Assembly: GCA_947459935.1 (NCBI GenBank)
Contig: CANHFN010000010.1
Span: 1-15,875, forward strand
Source: Actinomycetota bacterium
Lineage (GTDB): Bacteria; Actinomycetota; Actinomycetes; Nanopelagicales; Nanopelagicaceae
Length of the DNA stretch: 15,875 bases
Reading direction: 5' to 3'
Shown here: positions 13,602-15,875 of the stretch, in pieces
Layout: each line of letters opens with the position of its first letter
Position numbering within the stretch: the first letter of the stretch is position 1
Notes under the pieces: model-generated
The model's database searches: none
Seen by the model: only the letters and a program-made list of their open reading frames with translations
Told to the model about the DNA's origin: nothing
Translations under genes and position numbers: made by a program

Positions 13602-15875
13602 TAGCCGCAACCTCCATCACTAGTGCATCTGCCGGTAAACCTTCTCGCACAGCTCTTTCCATTGCAGCAAGCACGCGCGCATAATCACGCGGCATGATTA
13701 AGGAAATTCTGCCAATACTCTTCTGCCAATCCTTCAAGAGCATTGATGCAATCTCAGATCCAGTTTCTGCAAAGTATGAAGAAATATTTGCTTTAAGAAT
13801 CTCTTTTTGATCTTCTGGAACAGCTAAGACATCCACCATGTCAGTATTAACGTTGGCAGATTCCAGATCAAGAACAAAAGCGCGACCGCCCGACATTCCG
13901 GCTGCAAAGTTTCGGCCTGTTGGTCCTAGGACTACAACTGTTCCTCCAGTCATATATTCACAGCCGTGATCACCGATGCCCTCAACTATTGCTAACGCCC
14001 CAGAGTTTCGAACACAGAAGCGCTCACCAACAACACCACGAATGAAGATCTCACCGGCTGTTGCTCCATATCCAATAACGTTTCCAGCAATTACATTTTC
14101 ATGTGAAGTAAATGATGCTTTTTCATCGGGACGCACGACAATGCGACCTCCAGAAATTCCCTTTCCAACATAATCATTTGAATCACCATATAGGCGAAGT
14201 GTTAGACCCTTAGGAATGAAAGCACCCAATGATTGTCCGGCAGAACCATGGAGCGTCACATCGATCGTGTCATCTGGAAGTCCTTCTGCTCCAAACTTAC
14301 GAGTGATTTCAGCACCCAGCATTGTTCCCACTGTGCGATTAACATTTCGGACAGGCAGATCGATTTTTACCGCTTCACTCCCTACCAGCGCAGCCTCTGA
14401 GAGTTCAATCAATTTATTATCAAGGGCAGTATCTAAACCATGATCTTGCTTGATGGTGCTGTGCAAAGGACTATCGACATCTGGGCGTACCAAGAGTGGC
14501 TCTAGGTTTAAGCCTGCCGCCTTCCAATGATCAACAGCTTTTCGTGTGTCTAGGAATTCAACATGACCAACAGCCTCAAGCAGAGTACGGAATCCAAGTT
14601 GAGCCAAGATTTCACGAACCTCTTCAGCAATATATTCAAAGAATGTCTCTACGAATTCAGGCTTACCTGTGAAATTCTTTCGAAGCTCTGGGTTTTGTGT
14701 TGCGACCCCCACTGGGCATGTGTCTAAATGGCAAACGCGCATCATGATGCAACCAGAGACAACAAGTGGCGCAGTTGCAAAACCAAACTCTTCAGCACCG
14801 AGCAATGCGGCGATAACAACATCGCGGCCAGTCTTTAACTGACCATCTGTCTGAACAACAATGCGATCTCGAAGTCCGTTCAGTAGCAATGTTTGCTGTG
14901 TCTCAGCAAGACCCAATTCCCATGGCGCACCGGCATGCTTCAGGGATGTGAGAGGTGATGCACCAGTTCCACCATCATGGCCTGAGATAAGGACAACATC
15001 TGCATGTGCCTTAGAAACTCCGGCCGCAACTGTTCCAACACCTACTTCTGCTACAAGCTTGACATGAACACGTGCATTCTTGTTTGCATTTTTAAGGTCA
15101 TGAATTAGTTGAGCTAGATCTTCAATTGAATAAATATCGTGATGAGGTGGAGGTGAGATCAACCCAACTCCTGGCGTCGAATAACGTGCCTTTGCAATCC
15201 ATGGATAAACCTTGTTTCCAGGAAGTTGTCCACCTTCACCTGGTTTTGCACCTTGTGCAATCTTGATTTGAATATCATCGCTGTTAACCAAATAGTTACT
15301 GTTAACACCAAAACGTCCAGATGCAACCTGCTTGATGGCAGAACGCTTTGAATCACCATTTGCCATAGGCAGATAGCGCTCTGGTTCTTCCCCACCTTCA
15401 CCTGTGTTTGATTTTCCACCAATGCGGTTCATTGCTATAGCTAATGTTTCGTGAACTTCTGCTGACACAGATCCATAGGACATAGCACCTGTAGAAAAAC
15501 GCTTAATGATCTCGCTAATAGATTCAACTTCATCAATTGAAATAGGCGGGTTAACACCATCTTTGAATTGGAATAACCCGCGAAGAGTCATCAAACGCGT
15601 GCTTTGTTCATTAACACGATCGGTGTAACGCTTGAAAATGTCATAACGCTTATTGCGGGTTGAATGCTGCAAAGTAAAAACAGTTTGGGGATCAAACAAG
15701 TGAGGCTCACCTTCGCGGCGCCATTGATACTCCCCGCCTATTGGTAGGCGCTTTGTCCCAGGAACTTCTCCCCCTGGCGGATATGCAACGTGGTGGCGAG
15801 CAATTGTTTCTTGAGCAATGATGTCTAGTGAAACACCACCAAGACGAGAAGTCGTTCCAACGAAGTATTCATCTA
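13594..15875 (-). CDS. gltB: Glutamate synthase large subunit, C-terminal half (runs off right edge)
   Basis: The last 759 residues of GltB; the frame is open to the right edge ([13 protein letters not shown] and following), so the N-terminal glutamine amidotransferase domain and start codon are outside the window. Visible are the end of the central domain ([14 protein letters not shown]), the FMN-binding synthase domain ([52 protein letters not shown]), the [3Fe-4S] cysteines [12 protein letters not shown] (visible residues 375, 381 and 386), and the C-terminal GXGXG beta-helix domain ([28 protein letters not shown]). The FMN domain condenses channelled ammonia with 2-oxoglutarate to form glutamate. 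The internal TTG at 15699 is not the start: homologous sequence continues upstream. The stop overlaps gltD. Confidence 0.97.
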   Translation of the reverse strand, partial: DEYFVGTTSRLGGVSLDIIAQETIARHHVAYPPGGEVPGTKRLPIGGEYQWRREGEPHLFDPQTVFTLQHSTRNKRYDIFKRYTDRVNEQSTRLMTLRGLFQFKDGVNPPISIDEVESISEIIKRFSTGAMSYGSVSAEVHETLAIAMNRIGGKSNTGEGGEEPERYLPMANGDSKRSAIKQVASGRFGVNSNYLVNSDDIQIKIAQGAKPGEGGQLPGNKVYPWIAKARYSTPGVGLISPPPHHDIYSIEDLAQLIHDLKNANKNARVHVKLVAEVGVGTVAAGVSKAHADVVLISGHDGGTGASPLTSLKHAGAPWELGLAETQQTLLLNGLRDRIVVQTDGQLKTGRDVVIAALLGAEEFGFATAPLVVSGCIMMRVCHLDTCPVGVATQNPELRKNFTGKPEFVETFFEYIAEEVREILAQLGFRTLLEAVGHVEFLDTRKAVDHWKAAGLNLEPLLVRPDVDSPLHSTIKQDHGLDTALDNKLIELSEAALVGSEAVKIDLPVRNVNRTVGTMLGAEITRKFGAEGLPDDTIDVTLHGSAGQSLGAFIPKGLTLRLYGDSNDYVGKGISGGRIVVRPDEKASFTSHENVIAGNVIGYGATAGEIFIRGVVGERFCVRNSGALAIVEGIGDHGCEYMTGGTVVVLGPTGRNFAAGMSGGRAFVLDLESANVNTDMVDVLAVPEDQKEILKANISSYFAETGSEIASMLLKDWQKSIGRISLIMPRDYARVLAAMERAVREGLPADALVMEVAANG

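Noticed and set aside
13594..15699. gltB as a complete 701-codon gene starting at TTG 15699
   Set aside because: The frame stays open upstream to the window edge and continues with GltB-like sequence ([31 protein letters not shown]), so the TTG is internal and the gene is partial.
1..15875. CRISPR arrays, insertion sequences, prophage, toxin-antitoxin or defence genes, attachment site at the tRNA
   Set aside because: No regularly spaced repeats, transposase or integrase motifs, or duplicated tRNA 3' end were seen; the long genes are all metabolic, replication, transport or regulatory core genes.

Overview
The window reads as chromosomal core sequence from an actinobacterium with a compact genome and, judged by eye, a moderate base composition rather than the very GC-rich one of Streptomyces or Mycobacterium. 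Three things point to Actinobacteria: the ribosomal protein S1 N-terminus, the PolA type (degenerate proofreading domain, tyrosine in the O-helix), and a PdtaR-type ANTAR response regulator. From memory, the gene set rpsA, polA, liv transporter, ANTAR regulator, pyk and gltBD is also found close together in Streptomyces, and parts of it in Mycobacterium. A streamlined freshwater lineage such as Nanopelagicales (acI) would fit the short intergenic gaps and base composition, but that placement is inference.

Layout, left to right. Bases 1-63 are the first 21 codons of rpsA on the minus strand. A major facilitator transporter (192-1418, plus) follows and converges on DNA polymerase I (1419-4013, minus) with no base between the two stop codons. 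Divergent from polA is a small hotdog thioesterase (4049-4459). Next comes a branched-chain amino acid (or related amide) ABC transporter operon on the plus strand: livH with a secreted N-terminal domain, then livM, livG and livF (4547-8417). Its binding lipoprotein livK lies on the opposite strand (8568-9794). A bidirectional terminator at 8520-8545 separates the two units, and livK has its own well-formed promoter.

The right half is transcribed leftward: gltB (partial, running off the right edge), gltD, pyk, a tRNA, then the pdtaR-like regulator. The gaps are so small (gltB/gltD overlap, 9 bases to pyk, 16 to the tRNA, 54 to pdtaR) that they could form one transcription unit. Together the genes cover glutamate synthesis, glycolytic pyruvate and ATP production, amino-acid uptake, and an RNA-binding antiterminator-type regulator.

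The most notable signals are: (1) a 73-nt tRNA with a leucine anticodon (CAA) and a leucine-like D-arm but a short 5-nt variable loop, where bacterial leucine tRNAs normally carry a long variable arm; (2) two adjacent hairpins in the leader of the ANTAR regulator, the second covering the only plausible Shine-Dalgarno sequence and carrying a loop with A at position 1 and G at position 4; (3) an extracytoplasmic domain fused in front of LivH; (4) three TTTTTGG half-sites, one pair forming a perfect 10-bp inverted repeat, just upstream of the livK promoter. I see no CRISPR array, insertion sequence, prophage or defence island, and no gene-free stretch over 300 bases.
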